From Sinomonas atrocyanea (GTDB taxonomy: Bacteria > Actinomycetota > Actinomycetes > Actinomycetales > Micrococcaceae): DNA of 64,000 bases. The position numbers were made by a program, and so were the translations under genes. The stretch lies in assembly GCF_001577305.1 (NCBI RefSeq), contig NZ_CP014518.1, positions 930,001 through 994,000 on the forward strand, written 5' to 3'. Below, piece after piece: positions 62,851 through 64,000 of the stretch (the stretch's first letter is position 1; the number at the start of each line of letters is the position of its first letter). Under the pieces are notes generated by a model, which ran no database searches, was not told the DNA's origin, and worked only from the letters and a program-made list of their open reading frames with translations.

Positions 62851-64000
62851 TCAGAGTGCTTCTGGAGCTGGGACGGCAGGGCCGGGGCGGCCGGCGCCCG
62901 CGCGGCCGACGGTGTCCTCGTTGAACCGGTCTTCGCTGCCCTGGTTCGTGTCGGAGCGGAAGTACTTGGAGTAGTAGACGGCAACGAGGGCCACGAGGGC
63001 GTTGGCGACCATGTAGAGGGCGATCGGCCACCAGTGTCCCGACCAGGCGAAGAGCGCTGTTGCGATGAGGGGGGCAGCGCCTCCGAGGATGGCTCCGGTG
63101 ATCTCCCTGGCGAAGGCGACCCCGGTGTAGCGGACCGCGGGGGGGAAGAGCTCGGTGAGGAACGCTGCCTGGGCGGCGAAGACCGTGCTGACGGCGCCGA
63201 CGAAGTACACCACCAGGTCCACGGCGATCAGGGCCGGCTGGTGCGTGTCGATGATCATGAACATCGGGAATGCCCCGGCTGCGGCGAAGACGAGCCCTGC
63301 CATGTACAGCTTCCTGCGTCCGATCCGGTCGCTGAGGTGGCCGAAGTAGGGCGCGGTCGCGGCGCCGGCGACCAGGAGGGCGGCGTTGATGCCCAGGGCC
63401 AGCAGTGCGGCGAGGCCGATGTTGTTGGTCAGGTAGCTCAGTGCCCAGACCTGGGGGATGTAGGAGAACCCGGAGAAGAAGTTGCAGCCCATCGCCACCA
63501 GCAGCCGGCGCTTCTCGGTCCTGAACAGGCGCAGCAGCGGGATGCGCTCGATCTCGGCGTTGTCCTGGGCCTTCTTGAACTGTTCGGTCTCGAAGACCCG
63601 GCGGCGGATGTAGTAGCTGACGGCGAGCATGACCAGGCTCAGCAGGAACGGGATGCGCCAGCCCCAGGTGTAGAACGCCGGGCCGGTGATCCCCAGGACC
63701 GCTTGGAAGGCGAACAGGGCAAGGGCGCTGCCGACCCAGGTGGCCGAGCCGGACCACGACGCGTAGAAGCCGCGTCTGGCGGGGCCTGAGGACTCGGAGG
63801 ATAGGATGATCGCTCCGGCGTATTCGGCGCCGGCGCCCAGCCCCTGCAGGATGCGCAGGGCCACGAGCAGTGCAGGCGAGGCGAAGCCGATGTTCGCGTA
63901 GCCAGGCAGCACTGCGATCAGCGCTGTGCTCAGGCCCATGATCATGAGGGTGACGACCATGACGGGCTTGCGGCCGATCTTGTCTCCGAGGTGCCCGAAC
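62851..64000 (-). CDS. MFS transporter, metabolite:H+ symporter type, truncated by the window
   Basis: The frame is open to the window end, beginning FGHLGDKIGRKPV, the loop 2-3 motif A of MHS-family transporters; at least 383 residues are present. LRILQGLGAGAEYAGAIILS, GRRKLYMAGLVFAAAGAF (second motif A) and RYTGVAFAREITGAILGG are typical of the ShiA/ProP/KgtP group. It is the first gene of the right-hand minus-strand operon that includes the KGSA dehydrogenase and the DapA-family enzyme, so it probably imports the sugar acid. The C-terminus is Gly/Pro-rich. Confidence 0.85.
   Translation of the reverse strand, partial: FGHLGDKIGRKPVMVVTLMIMGLSTALIAVLPGYANIGFASPALLVALRILQGLGAGAEYAGAIILSSESSGPARRGFYASWSGSATWVGSALALFAFQAVLGITGPAFYTWGWRIPFLLSLVMLAVSYYIRRRVFETEQFKKAQDNAEIERIPLLRLFRTEKRRLLVAMGCNFFSGFSYIPQVWALSYLTNNIGLAALLALGINAALLVAGAATAPYFGHLSDRIGRRKLYMAGLVFAAAGAFPMFMIIDTHQPALIAVDLVVYFVGAVSTVFAAQAAFLTELFPPAVRYTGVAFAREITGAILGGAAPLIATALFAWSGHWWPIALYMVANALVALVAVYYSKYFRSDTNQGSEDRFNEDTVGRAGAGRPGPAVPAPEAL

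Overview
High-GC DNA dominated by long overlapping frames, with GTG/TTG starts beside good ribosome-binding sites and protein families typical of soil Actinomycetota. My best guess is a Micrococcaceae-type organism (Arthrobacter/Sinomonas-like); this is inferred from gene content, as no rRNA or tRNA gene was seen.

Layout. (1) 1-4.4 kb: plus-strand sugar-acid or carboxylate catabolic operon with an end of a 3-hydroxyisobutyrate/tartronate-semialdehyde-type dehydrogenase, a mandelate-racemase-type enolase, an aldehyde dehydrogenase and an MFS transporter. (2) 4.5-10.9 kb: potassium module with a KimA-like permease divergent from kdpD-kdpE, and no kdpFABC. A perfect-spacing pair of 11-bp direct repeats follows kdpE and precedes two unknown genes. 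(3) 11.2-16.6 kb: minus-strand operon of an SDR dehydrogenase, a BKACE (DUF849) enzyme, an SMP-30 lactonase and an MFS transporter, headed by a LacI regulator with candidate operators. (4) 16.9-33.7 kb: accessory block of regulators and small proteins. It holds an AAA ATPase, a membrane histidine kinase, a SipW-type signal peptidase fused to a DUF5305-like region, its probable secreted substrate, an intact single-domain response regulator, a His-less HPt protein, two degenerate receivers, a TetR regulator, two paralogous small helical proteins, two small WPC-cysteine proteins, a helicase-associated-domain protein and an ankyrin protein. An IS110 element with a candidate bridge-RNA region sits inside.

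(5) 34-46 kb: a RES-type toxin-antitoxin operon, a secreted protein, a broken hemerythrin gene, a CoiA-like nuclease, a Gly/Tyr octapeptide-repeat protein, a DUF3644 protein, remnants of a mobile-element helicase and an IS3 transposase, then a two-gene operon of a ParB-like protein and a GIY-YIG nuclease. (6) 46.3-48.8 kb: about 2.5 kb without convincing genes but with tandem, direct and inverted repeats. (7) 48.8-60 kb: decayed mobile DNA. It contains a frameshifted pentapeptide-repeat gene, a cluster of antitoxin-like genes including one protein that joins Phd/YefM-, HicB- and HigA-like domains, a broken transglycosylase, a potassium channel, orphan nuclease-accessory domains and an inactivated traD with its DUF4913 partner. 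(8) 60-64 kb: sugar-acid catabolism resumes with a DapA-family dehydratase/aldolase, a 2-oxoglutarate-semialdehyde dehydrogenase with a frameshift, and an MHS transporter cut by the window end. The first ~10 codons of another enolase-superfamily gene end abruptly against the traD remnant, which marks a mobile-DNA junction.

The flanks are therefore oxidative sugar-acid catabolism, probably feeding 2-oxoglutarate semialdehyde into the TCA cycle. The middle is a mosaic of signalling, surface, toxin-antitoxin and mobile remnants. Most promising as undescribed biology are the triple-antitoxin fusion, the sensor/pseudo-receiver/SipW block, and the ParB-like plus GIY-YIG operon.
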